Shown in pieces: positions 17,745-25,930 of a DNA stretch of 64,000 bases. The stretch lies in IMG/VR virus record IMGVR_UViG_3300024520_000049, positions 1-64,000 of that record; one strand, given 5' to 3'. Each line of letters begins with the position of its first letter. Position 1 is the first letter of the stretch. Made by a program: the position numbers and the translations under genes. The stretch comes from a virus. The notes beneath the pieces were generated by a model. It had not been told where the DNA came from and did not search any database. It worked only from the letters and a program-made list of their open reading frames with translations.

Positions 17745-18271
17745 GCGAAGAAGCAGATAATGAAGTCGTAGCGCCTACGCCGAAAAAGCGCTGGGCCGGC
17801 TACATAGAGAAGGCGTCCCTGGCCGTGCTGGGGTTTGTCGCGATGTTTCTGTTCAACAGCATCATCTCGCTGCAGAACCAGGTAGCTGCGCTGGAAGAGA
17901 AGCGCAGCGGGGACCGGGCGCAGTGGGAGATGATCCGCCAGCACACACTCACAATGGCAGAGATGCAGGCGCTACAGATGGTGCACGAGAAGATCATCCA
18001 GGATTACACGAGCCAGCTGATTAACCGTAAGATTGTGGTTGAGATCAGTCAGGAGACAAATGAACCTAAGGATGACTTGGCAGGGGACGGTTCGCTGGCC
18101 CCTCGGTTCCAGTTCCCCATGCTCAAAGAGCCCTCCGAGACTGAGAAGGCGATCGAGGAGCTGCGCAAGCTGCATGCTGAGAATACTGAGCCTGTAGAGC
18201 GGTTTCAGCAGCGTATGATTCAAAGATATGAGGTGCCGAACCAGCGCGCCACGGTTAAGCGGAAGAAATAG
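17741..18271 (+). CDS. Membrane-anchored coiled-coil protein
   Basis: 176 residues; ATGA overlap with the previous gene. One transmembrane helix at about 25-43 (ASLAVLGFVAMFLFNSIIS) after a short N-terminal tail with a KKRW stretch, then a long charged helix likely forming a coiled coil (about 44-90). The last third is helical and basic at the C-terminus. The layout (short cytosolic tail, one membrane helix, coiled coil) resembles an inner-membrane spanin. I see no outer-membrane partner gene and no lysis cluster, so that role is only a possibility. Confidence 0.68.
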   Translation: MSEEADNEVVAPTPKKRWAGYIEKASLAVLGFVAMFLFNSIISLQNQVAALEEKRSGDRAQWEMIRQHTLTMAEMQALQMVHEKIIQDYTSQLINRKIVVEISQETNEPKDDLAGDGSLAPRFQFPMLKEPSETEKAIEELRKLHAENTEPVERFQQRMIQRYEVPNQRATVKRKK

Positions 18272-18273
18272 TT

Positions 18274-18861
18274 ATGGGGAATAAGCCAGGTACACTCGTG
18301 CTGGCAAAGAATGCCGTCTCAGCTGCTGCCAAAGTAATTTTGCGCATCGCGTCAGGGCAGTCATACAAGGTCGGCGGCGAGGAGTTGGCTGAAAGACTCC
18401 GTCTGTGCTACGCCTGCAAGGAGCACTTTAACCTGGAGACACGCGAGTGCTTTGACTGCGGCTGCCCGGTGCACTCAAAGACAATCCTCGCTACGGAATC
18501 ATGTGGTATCGGTAAGTGGCAAGCCTTGGCGGCGGCCCCAAGCGCGGCTACAGGTGCAGTGATTACTGGGGCGGATCTTCTTGAATATGAGCTGGAGATC
18601 AGAGAGCTCTTACCTGGGACCAGTAATCTCGCCCAGGCGTTCAACAGATTTCGGCATACGCAGGAGGAAGCGGGGTGCACCAGCTGCCGGGAACGGCTGT
18701 ATCATAAGGATTTTGAGAAACAGCTTAGCCGCGATATTGCGCTTATGTCTGTGGCGGATATCGAAGAGCTTCGCAAGATATTGCCGAATAAAGAGTACAT
18801 CAGTCTGTCTTATCCGTATCGCTGGGACGAGATTCTTGAAAAGGCCGCAGCGAGAGCGTAA
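18274..18861 (+). CDS. Zinc-ribbon-like cysteine-rich protein
   Basis: 195 residues. Cysteines at 45, 48, 59, 62, 64 and 77 (CYAC ... CFDCGC ... C) suggest one or more zinc sites in a compact ribbon, and a further CTSC pair lies at about 134-137. The N-terminal part (8-28) is a small-residue helix, and the C-terminal third has a charged helix (VADIEELRKILPNKEY). Similar cysteine-rich small proteins are common in large phages, but I cannot assign a role. It lies within the interval between the two RNAP genes. Confidence 0.7.
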   Translation: MGNKPGTLVLAKNAVSAAAKVILRIASGQSYKVGGEELAERLRLCYACKEHFNLETRECFDCGCPVHSKTILATESCGIGKWQALAAAPSAATGAVITGADLLEYELEIRELLPGTSNLAQAFNRFRHTQEEAGCTSCRERLYHKDFEKQLSRDIALMSVADIEELRKILPNKEYISLSYPYRWDEILEKAAARA

Positions 18862-18889
18862 AGTATCAGAACACTAGGGAGTACACTAA

Positions 18890-19450
18890 ATGGAAACTTT
18901 GAATTACAATTTACTACGACAAGTTCAGGAAGGTTTAAGGGAGAAAAAGGCGTTTGTCCCAATGCCTGGCGGCCAGGCTGAGCCTGTCGCCGGCGCCTCC
19001 CCAATGACAGCAGGAATGGGCGCCCCAATGGGTCCCGGTGGCGGAATGCCCCCAGGCGGCGATCCGGCAGCTGGCGGCGGCGCACCGCCGATGGACCCTG
19101 CAGCTATGATGGGCGCGATGCCCCCGGGTATGGACCCTTCTATGATGGGTGTAGACCCCGCGACAGGGATGCCAATAGGCGCACCACCCGCCGGTGCTGA
19201 GGGTGAAGAAGCCGGCGCTGCGCCGGCCGAAGCCCCGGAACCTCCCTTCACTCTTGACGATATTCGAAGTGTGATGAAAGACGAAATTGCTCAAGCGCTG
19301 AAGGGGTTTTCCCCTTCGTCAGCAGAGCGTGGTGACGGTGAGTCTAGCAGCAAGCCTTCTTCCAGTAGTGAAGGCGGCGGCGAAGGTGGAGATCTGTCCT
19401 CCGAAGTCCGCGAGCTGACGGCTACTTTGAGGCAAGCATTAGGGATGTAA
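18890..19450 (+). CDS. Low-complexity Gly/Pro/Met-rich protein
   Basis: 186 residues. A short N-terminal helix (NYNLLRQVQEGLREKKAF) is followed by about 90 residues of Gly/Pro/Ala/Met low complexity. An acidic helix comes next (about 118-140, FTLDDIRSVMKDEIAQALKG), then a Ser/Gly-rich linker and a final helix (SSEVRELTATLRQALG). This looks like a disordered tether with two docking helices. GGGAG precedes the ATG. No catalytic features. Possibly a scaffold or adaptor; function unknown. Confidence 0.66.
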   Translation: METLNYNLLRQVQEGLREKKAFVPMPGGQAEPVAGASPMTAGMGAPMGPGGGMPPGGDPAAGGGAPPMDPAAMMGAMPPGMDPSMMGVDPATGMPIGAPPAGAEGEEAGAAPAEAPEPPFTLDDIRSVMKDEIAQALKGFSPSSAERGDGESSSKPSSSSEGGGEGGDLSSEVRELTATLRQALGM

Positions 19451-19454
19451 ACGA

Positions 19455-19712
19455 ATGGCGACTCGAGTTGTAGTGCGGAGCGCGAATCTGTTCCAACCAC
19501 CCATACTTGATACTGACGAAGCCCGAATCATGGAGTTCTACGATTGTAACGGCGATCTCGTAGCGCTGATGGGTAAGATCTTCAGCGATGACTTCTGGGC
19601 ATTTAGCACAAAAAATGATAACGATTGGAACGAAGCCCTGCTACGTGCGGGGTATTTGGGTAAGACTCGTTATGAGTCTCGTCCGGTGGAGATCACCGGA
19701 GCACACAGCTAA
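19455..19712 (+). CDS. Small unknown protein
   Basis: 85 residues starting 4 nt after the previous stop. A compact, slightly acidic sequence with aromatic residues (DDFWAFSTKNDNDWNEALL). No motif, signal peptide or membrane segment is visible. The ribosome site (GGGATG) is weak, and the gene is supported mainly by exact fit between neighbours and absence of an alternative. Function unknown. Confidence 0.58.
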   Translation: MATRVVVRSANLFQPPILDTDEARIMEFYDCNGDLVALMGKIFSDDFWAFSTKNDNDWNEALLRAGYLGKTRYESRPVEITGAHS

Positions 19713-19721
19713 GGATTGAAT

Positions 19722-20180
19722 ATGGCCAATATTGACGCAAACACTGTAATAATCATCGTAGCCGCTATCGGGCTTATAATTTACAAAATCATCAACTACC
19801 AGATCGAGAAAGGGAAGACAGACCCCATCTTGCAGGCGTTTAAGGATGTCGGAGAGACGCTGGCGAAGGAGATGAAAGACAGCCGCACGATGATGGAGAA
19901 AGCCGCGTCCGCGCGCCGTAAGGCGGATGAGGTGGCACATAAAGAACTGGTAGAGCTGCTGCACCAGAACCTGAATGTGTCAAAAAAGACCCTGGACATG
20001 CATGAAAAGTTCGACGAGAACGGGCTTCCTTTATGGTATACTCCCAGGGATTGGCAGAAGACGCAGGAGACGATCCTTCAGGTCTGCTCCACGATATCTG
20101 ATACGCAGCGAGATATCGCGCATATACTGGAAACGATGACGAAGACACTCGATAAGCTCGAGGGTACGACTAAGGAGTAG
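19722..20180 (+). CDS. N-terminally membrane-anchored coiled-coil protein
   Basis: 152 residues from the ATG at 19722, with AAGGA upstream. One hydrophobic helix at about 7-23 (NTVIIIVAAIGLIIYKI) is followed by a basic cluster and long charged helices (about 30-100 and 120-150) suited to coiled-coil formation. It is similar in plan to the protein at 17741. It ends 2 nt before the second RNAP gene. Membrane localisation is well supported; the role is unknown. Confidence 0.68.
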   Translation: MANIDANTVIIIVAAIGLIIYKIINYQIEKGKTDPILQAFKDVGETLAKEMKDSRTMMEKAASARRKADEVAHKELVELLHQNLNVSKKTLDMHEKFDENGLPLWYTPRDWQKTQETILQVCSTISDTQRDIAHILETMTKTLDKLEGTTKE

Positions 20181-20182
20181 CA

Positions 20183-22492
20183 GTGCCACTTCAAACTACA
20201 ATGGGCCAATTACTGGTAAACGAAGCGCTGCCGCCGCAGTACCAGGATCATAACCGCCAACTTATCGGGGGCGCGCTTGATGACCTTCTCGGCCAGATTG
20301 GGCGCGAGAACCCAGAGCTCTACCGCGACATCTCCCACAAACTCATGGAGCTGGGGCGGCACACCGCCTACGAGCAAGGCACCACCATCAGCCTCTCTGA
20401 CCTGCAAGCTCCGTCTGAACTTCGCAAGGAAGTCTTCGCACATGTGGATAAGCAGGAAGCAGTTATAGACAAGTCAAACCTCTCCCCGGCCGAAAAGGCC
20501 CAAGCCCGTGCGGAGGTTTATGGTCAAGCGCAGAAGCTACTCACCGATGAGACATATGCACATGCGCAGAAATCTGGCAATCCCCTGGCGCTTCAGGTAC
20601 TCTCCAAAGCGCGTGGTAACCCGACGCAGCTTGCGGCCATGCTCTCTACCCCTGGCACGTTCCAGGACACCAAAGGGAACACGATCCCCATCTTTGTCCG
20701 CCGGAGCTATGCTGAAGGGCTGACGCCAGCCGAGTATTATGCCGCAACCTTCGGTGCGCGGCGTGGAGTTGTCAGCACAAAATTCTGCCTCGCAGAGGGT
20801 TCCGAAGTTTTGATGGCGGATTATTCGGTAAAATGTATCGAGGATGTGAATGCTGGTGATACGGTTTTTACGGTCGACGACAACATGAAAATGGTGCCCA
20901 CAAAAGTGGTAGAGACGTTCAACAATGGGCTGCGGGAGTGTTGGGATTTTAAGTTCAGACAGGGACGATCACGCAGCGAGTTTGTGTCTATTAGGGCAAC
21001 AGAAGACCATAAAGCGGTTATGTCCAGGAAAAAGGGTAAGAACCGTGTTAGCGAGAAAGAACCCCTTAGCAAGGCCCACCGTGGCCGCCGGGCGATACAC
21101 CTGGCCGCCGGGGAGCACTCGACCACTGGCAATAGGTTCCACTCCAAAACGTACCTGGGAGCCGTGCATACTTACGATCTGGAAGTGGCACACGAAAGTC
21201 ATAACTTCGTTTTAGCGAACATGGCAGTAGTGTCAAATTCTACACGCGACGCTGGTGATTTCGGCAAGCAGCTCAATGTTGCCGCAGCAGACCTGATTGT
21301 CACCGAGGCCGACTGCGGGACTGTTAACGGTATTCCTGTCGGGATCGATGATAACGACACAGTGGGCGCTATCCTGGCACGCGGGTCTGGCGGGTTTAAG
21401 CTGGGAGCCCCTGTAGGCCCCAAGATGCTGAAGTCATTGAAGCAGAACAAGGTGGACAAGATTTTAGTCCGCTCACCAATCACCTGCCAAGCCCAAGGCG
21501 GTGTGTGTAAGCACTGTGTCGGCTTGCGGGAGAACGGTAAGTTCCCCGAACTCAGGTCCGCTGTGGGGATCCAAGCATCCTCGGCCCTGGCTGAGCGCAT
21601 TGCCCAAGGGAGCTTGAATGTAAAACACTCTGGCGGCCAATCCGCCAAGGGTGAAGCCACCTACGCGGGTTTCAACATCATCAATCAAATCGGCCAGATA
21701 CCCTCAGCTTTCCGACACAAAGCAATCTTATCGGAGCAGGACGGTTTGGTCACCAAGATTGAGCCTGCGCCACAGGGCGGCACCAACGTGTACATCGGCG
21801 AGGAGCTGCACTACGTGGAGCCGGAGCAGGCAGTGACTGTTAAGGAGGGGGACGACCTCGAAGCTGGTGATCAGCTGGCCACGGGTATTGTCAACCCGGC
21901 AGAAGTCGTGCGCCATAAAGGTATTGGCGAAGGTCGACGATATTTCGCGGAACGGTTGACCCAGGCGTTCAAGGACAGTAAGTTAAAGGCCAACAGGCGT
22001 AACACTGAATTGATAGCACGAGCGGTGATAGACCATGTGGATGTCGAAGAACCTTCCGGTCTGGGTAATTTTTTGCCAGGTGATGTGGCCTCGTACAATA
22101 ATCTGGCATACAGCTATAAGCCCCGAGCCGACGCAGGTGCGTTTCGGCCGACTAAGGCCGTGGGTCAGTATTTGGAGCAGCCCGCACTGCACTACACCAT
22201 TGGGACTCGAGTAACAAAGAAGATTGCTAAAGAGCTTGAAGGATTTGGAGTAAATACGGTTACCGCACACAGCCAGCAGCCTGGGTTCACCCCTCGGATG
22301 ATACGCCTGCGCGCGGTACCTCATTACGGGAAGGATTGGATGGCCAAGTTGCACGGCAGCTATTTACAGACTAACTTGCTTAAGGACGTGCAAGAGGGTT
22401 CCCAATCTAATATTCATGGAACACACCCGGTACCTGGGATCGCGTACGGCGCGGAATTCGGCGAGAGCAAGAAAAATAAGGTAACATTCTGA
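20183..22492 (+). CDS. RNA polymerase beta' C-terminal subunit precursor with mini-intein
   Basis: 769-residue precursor, 618 after splicing (intein 202-352). It starts at GTG after AAGGAG. The N-terminus (MGQLLVNEALPPQYQDHNR) matches the bacterial beta' VGRALLSEILP region, and the bridge-helix/trigger-loop zone is RRSYAEGLTPAEYYAATFGA. The intein splits RRGVVSTKF from STRDAGDFGKQLNVAAADL, where cellular enzymes have the trigger loop. VTEADCGT (373-380) and CQAQGGVCKHC supply the second beta' zinc site. VGIQASSALAERIAQGSLN matches VGVIAAQSIGEPGTQLTMR. Together with the product of 9226 it gives a complete beta/beta' core. No alpha or omega gene is visible. Confidence 0.95.
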   Translation: MPLQTTMGQLLVNEALPPQYQDHNRQLIGGALDDLLGQIGRENPELYRDISHKLMELGRHTAYEQGTTISLSDLQAPSELRKEVFAHVDKQEAVIDKSNLSPAEKAQARAEVYGQAQKLLTDETYAHAQKSGNPLALQVLSKARGNPTQLAAMLSTPGTFQDTKGNTIPIFVRRSYAEGLTPAEYYAATFGARRGVVSTKFCLAEGSEVLMADYSVKCIEDVNAGDTVFTVDDNMKMVPTKVVETFNNGLRECWDFKFRQGRSRSEFVSIRATEDHKAVMSRKKGKNRVSEKEPLSKAHRGRRAIHLAAGEHSTTGNRFHSKTYLGAVHTYDLEVAHESHNFVLANMAVVSNSTRDAGDFGKQLNVAAADLIVTEADCGTVNGIPVGIDDNDTVGAILARGSGGFKLGAPVGPKMLKSLKQNKVDKILVRSPITCQAQGGVCKHCVGLRENGKFPELRSAVGIQASSALAERIAQGSLNVKHSGGQSAKGEATYAGFNIINQIGQIPSAFRHKAILSEQDGLVTKIEPAPQGGTNVYIGEELHYVEPEQAVTVKEGDDLEAGDQLATGIVNPAEVVRHKGIGEGRRYFAERLTQAFKDSKLKANRRNTELIARAVIDHVDVEEPSGLGNFLPGDVASYNNLAYSYKPRADAGAFRPTKAVGQYLEQPALHYTIGTRVTKKIAKELEGFGVNTVTAHSQQPGFTPRMIRLRAVPHYGKDWMAKLHGSYLQTNLLKDVQEGSQSNIHGTHPVPGIAYGAEFGESKKNKVTF
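20786..21238 (+). other. Mini-intein in the beta' trigger loop
   Basis: 151 residues, from Cys202 (CLAEGSEVLMADYSVKCIED) to Asn352, followed by Ser. Splicing block B is RATEDHKAV, block F is HTYDLEVAHESHNFVLANM, and the end is VVSN/S. The length leaves no room for a homing endonuclease, and no LAGLIDADG motif is present, so it can no longer home by itself. The penultimate residue is Ser, not His. Splicing is needed to rebuild the trigger loop and hence polymerase activity. Confidence 0.92.
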
Positions 22493-23328
22493 TGAGCTAT
22501 TTGACAGGGAAGTACTTGAAGAAGCAAGCCGCCTTGGAAGTTGTTCAACCAGCAGCAAAGGCTGGCTCAAAAGGCCTCCTAAAACTTCTGACCGCACTTG
22601 GCCTGGTTGGCGGCGCTGCTGGGTCGATACCCGCAGCTGGTGCTTTGGGTGCGGGTGAAGATAAGCGGATTGGTGGCGCAACTTTAGGGACCCTTGCAGC
22701 GGCCCCCGGAGCTCTGGCCGGCGGCATTGGCGGCGGGGTAGCTGGTGAGAAGCTTCTTTATCCGTTGCTCGAGAAATTAAAGATGCTCCGCGGTATCTCC
22801 CCCAGCGCTCCTGGCGTGCTCGGAGCTTTAGGTGGATTAGGCGCCGGCGCGCTGGGCGCCTCCTATATGGCAGGTGGTGCACTTCGGGATAAAGAGTCCT
22901 CGTACGCAGAAGGCTTTATCGCCAAGTGTGCTGAGCACGGGGTGGATTTGGTGGCTGCAACTAAAATGGCGCAAGAAGTAGCCGGTGCCGCCGCAGGCGG
23001 ACTAGCTGGAGCAGCACTCGGCGGAGGGGTTTTGGGTGCGAATGAACTAGGCCGCCTAGCTTTAATGAACATACACAATGACACTTTTGCACGCACTGTA
23101 GCGGACCCCTTCAGCGATGCCGGGCACGTTCTACGCGGAGCTGCCCGTAAGGTTACGCCACCAACCACGGACACAGAGATGCTGCACAAATTGATGGCCG
23201 TTATGCGATATCTTAAGAAAAACCCGCTTAAGGTAGTAGGTGCACCAACCGCCGCGTTGGCTGGGGCCGGCGCTGTCGGTGGTTACGGCCTTAAGCAGTT
23301 AATTAACAGTTTGACAGACAAAGACTAG
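22492..23328 (+). CDS. Glycine-zipper protein with KCAEHG motif
   Basis: 278 residues; its start shares one base with the RNAP stop codon, so it is translationally coupled to it. Hydrophobic glycine-rich stretches occur at about 28-52, 60-87, 106-130, 164-185 and near the C-terminus (TAALAGAGAVGGYGLKQLI). The motif sits in the centre at 138-153 (YAEGFIAKCAEHGVDL), showing it need not be N-terminal. It looks like a membrane-active or internal virion protein. No family is recognised. The C-terminal GAGAVGGYG resembles the ends of proteins at 3864, 29504 and the middle of 35350. Confidence 0.72.
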   Translation: MSYLTGKYLKKQAALEVVQPAAKAGSKGLLKLLTALGLVGGAAGSIPAAGALGAGEDKRIGGATLGTLAAAPGALAGGIGGGVAGEKLLYPLLEKLKMLRGISPSAPGVLGALGGLGAGALGASYMAGGALRDKESSYAEGFIAKCAEHGVDLVAATKMAQEVAGAAAGGLAGAALGGGVLGANELGRLALMNIHNDTFARTVADPFSDAGHVLRGAARKVTPPTTDTEMLHKLMAVMRYLKKNPLKVVGAPTAALAGAGAVGGYGLKQLINSLTDKD

Positions 23329-23337
23329 GAGTAAGAC

Positions 23338-25683
23338 ATGACAAAGCTGAAGGACCTACTCGCTGAGCCGGAATACTCCGCGGTAAAACTATCCGCCGAA
23401 ACTCCGGACAACCAGCAGGTCGAACGGGACTTCGGCCGGCTGGCTTACGCATTTTTGAAAGACCGCGCAACCCCGCTCGTACCCTACTTGGTAGGTTTTG
23501 AAGTTGTGGAGCAGGAACCTGATGGCTCTCGCGCCGTGGGGATCTTCGGCTTTCGCATCTCCAGCTCGTTCTACTACGTGCCGGTGTTCTTTCTGAACAA
23601 CCAGATCAAGGGCATGGACATGCTGTACTCTAAAGAGGAGAAGCATTTTGTCCCGCTCCGCGAGCCGTGGGTGAACCATATCCTTAACCGCAAGACGATC
23701 GAGCTGGGCCAACCAGCTTCCGGTGTGGTCAAGAAGGATTTCAGCGTGCCTGACTACACCTTCCTCTCCCGCCCACCGCTGGGCGGTAGCTTGAAGCTGT
23801 CTGAAGCAGGGCGCGGGATCTATGAAGTGTGGAATACCATGCAGAAAGAAGCCGTGAACATGCTCAACAATGATCCTGAGTTTGGCAAAGCTCTCGCCGG
23901 CGCGGTCACTACGATGGCCAAGCAGGCCTCACCCAGGGCTTCCGGCCAGACACGTTTAACGACGTATCTGGAGAACCAAGGCGGTCCAGACGCCGTGGCG
24001 TCGCTGCTCGATAAGATCGGGTCTGACATGGTGTTTATGAAAGCCGCCAACTGCTTCTATGACTACCACGATCTGATGATCACAGAGTTCGCTGCATCCT
24101 TGGCGCCGAAGACCGCAGCCTCTAAGATTAAGGTTGTGACGGAGACTGATGGTGATGGCCCCATCGCCTGCTGTGACGAGGAAGAGAAGCGCGAGATTGT
24201 GCGCGACGGGTTCACGATTGTGGACAGTCGTGATGAGGAGGAGAAGTCGGAAGTTTATGATATCGACTATCTCACTTGTGTGGGCAATCCAAACGTCACA
24301 GGCAAGTACGATCTTATTCTGGCCAGCGGGATCACCACTCCGGTATTTGTCGTCAATATCCCCTACGGGACTGACAGCCAAGGCATGACTTTGGTCGTGC
24401 ACCCAGATACCGGCCGGTACTTTACCGCGGCTAACCGAATTGTTTATGTCCGAGACGGGATCAAGGAAAAGGCTGATAATGATCAGCTGTACACCGACGA
24501 CCGCACGGTGGATGTTGAGAAGATGGACGTCGGCGAACACTATATCTTGGTGGATGAGAAGGGTTGCGCAAGTCTACCGTTTCGCGTCGCTGCCTCGGTT
24601 AGTGAAGACAATGACATCGTCCGCATTAAAGCTGACTGGAAAGACAGCATCACTTACGAGGATCGCGACACCACGCCCGGCTACGAGAAGATGACAGGCC
24701 CTGACTACAAGGCCTGCTACTCCATCGACTCATATAGCGATAGCTACCTAATTATAACTGACCGCCGTGGTGAGCTTAAGAAGAGTGGCAACAACGTGGT
24801 TGTACCGACGCAGCAGTGGAAGGCGTACAAGCTGGAGGTGCCAGATGACTATCAAGATCGTCAGGCGCAGAAGGAAGCCTTCCGTCCCGCCTCATATGTG
24901 GATATCATCGAGTCCATGAACAAGATCGCCTTCCACAAGGTGCAGGTTGAATCTCGCGATCAGGGCGTGGCGTTCAACATCACGCTGGACGGCCTGCTTG
25001 ATAAAGAAGCCATGGGCTATAAAGAAGCCACCATCACGCTGGTTGACCGATACGGCTTTCCAGTCAACAAAGCCCAGGCGGTGCTTAAGGAAGCCGCCGA
25101 AAAGCTGAAGTCTAGACGACTGGTGCTGCTTAAGTCTGCTCAGCAGGTAGTTATGCCCCAGGAGCCGCCGCAGTACATTGGGTTCGATCAAGAGCTTGGA
25201 GTACCAGTGCAGCCCTCGCAGCAAGACTATGTGTCTGGCCAGACCGTCGGTATGCCCAAGCCGGAGCCCGGTGGCCCTGGCTCTGGTATCAATATCGGCG
25301 GCGAAGGCGCACATCAACAAGCCATGGGCGGCAGTGGCGAAATGCCTGAGGACGCCACGCAGTTGGCAATGGAAGCCGCCCAAGCTGGACAGCAGCAAGT
25401 ATTTGATCACGCTGTCATTGGCGGGCTCAGCCGCGTTTACGACACATCCGCCACTATTGATGGCTTCATCCCTGAGCTGATGACGGCTCTGGACCGCACT
25501 GGGCGCATTCTCTTCCTCTTCTACTGGAAGAACGAAGACTTCGCTGAGCGTTACGGCGACCAGGATCTGACGGAGATGGAAGACCATATCCGTGCGGTGT
25601 TCAAGTCCCTCGGCGATCTGGTGCTGAAGCTTAAGCAGAAAACAATTGATGCTGAGGAGGCTGAATATGTCCAAGGTGGTTGA
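23338..25683 (+). CDS. Large unknown protein (781 residues), possible structural protein
   Basis: No recognised family. The N-terminal 200 residues look alpha/beta and folded (VVEQEPDGSRAVGIFGFRIS; FYYVPVFFLNNQIKGMDMLY). A central beta-rich region with many acidic residues (about 270-520) follows. Around 600-640 are helices with K-x-A tripeptides (LKEAAEKLKSRR, LLKSAQQ). Then a Gly/Pro/Gln-rich linker (about 620-690) and a helical C-terminal domain (FDHAVIGGLSRVYDTSATID). A strong ribosome site (TAGGAGTAAG) precedes the ATG. Placed after the RNAP and before two motif proteins, it is probably a virion protein; other roles cannot be excluded. Confidence 0.72.
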   Translation: MTKLKDLLAEPEYSAVKLSAETPDNQQVERDFGRLAYAFLKDRATPLVPYLVGFEVVEQEPDGSRAVGIFGFRISSSFYYVPVFFLNNQIKGMDMLYSKEEKHFVPLREPWVNHILNRKTIELGQPASGVVKKDFSVPDYTFLSRPPLGGSLKLSEAGRGIYEVWNTMQKEAVNMLNNDPEFGKALAGAVTTMAKQASPRASGQTRLTTYLENQGGPDAVASLLDKIGSDMVFMKAANCFYDYHDLMITEFAASLAPKTAASKIKVVTETDGDGPIACCDEEEKREIVRDGFTIVDSRDEEEKSEVYDIDYLTCVGNPNVTGKYDLILASGITTPVFVVNIPYGTDSQGMTLVVHPDTGRYFTAANRIVYVRDGIKEKADNDQLYTDDRTVDVEKMDVGEHYILVDEKGCASLPFRVAASVSEDNDIVRIKADWKDSITYEDRDTTPGYEKMTGPDYKACYSIDSYSDSYLIITDRRGELKKSGNNVVVPTQQWKAYKLEVPDDYQDRQAQKEAFRPASYVDIIESMNKIAFHKVQVESRDQGVAFNITLDGLLDKEAMGYKEATITLVDRYGFPVNKAQAVLKEAAEKLKSRRLVLLKSAQQVVMPQEPPQYIGFDQELGVPVQPSQQDYVSGQTVGMPKPEPGGPGSGINIGGEGAHQQAMGGSGEMPEDATQLAMEAAQAGQQQVFDHAVIGGLSRVYDTSATIDGFIPELMTALDRTGRILFLFYWKNEDFAERYGDQDLTEMEDHIRAVFKSLGDLVLKLKQKTIDAEEAEYVQGG

Positions 25684-25927
25684 GGAAGCCTACACACAAG
25701 GGTTCATTGACAAGTGCGCTGAGCACGGCGTCGACGCAAATGCGGCCAAAGCTTTGCTGGATAAACCAGACGAAGCGCCGCTGAAGAAGACCAAAAGCAT
25801 GAGCCCAGCACAAGTGGCCAAGTATCGTGCGGAGCAGCACAAGAAGATTGATCAGCAGCGCCCTGGCGCGGGCCTGGCCGCCCGAAGTGTGCTAAAGCAC
25901 ATCAATTCACCAGCAGGGCACAGGTGA
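25667..25927 (+). CDS. 86-residue KCAEHG-motif protein
   Basis: Start chosen at the ATG at 25667, which has GAGGAGG 6 nt upstream and overlaps the previous gene by 17 nt. Residues 9-24 are YTQGFIDKCAEHGVDA. The rest is a Lys/Ala-rich helix with KTKSMSPAQVAKYRAEQHKK and a short basic tail. No enzymatic features. The high basic charge would suit DNA contact inside a capsid, which is an inference. Confidence 0.72.
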   Translation: MSKVVEEAYTQGFIDKCAEHGVDANAAKALLDKPDEAPLKKTKSMSPAQVAKYRAEQHKKIDQQRPGAGLAARSVLKHINSPAGHR

Positions 25928-25930
25928 GCC

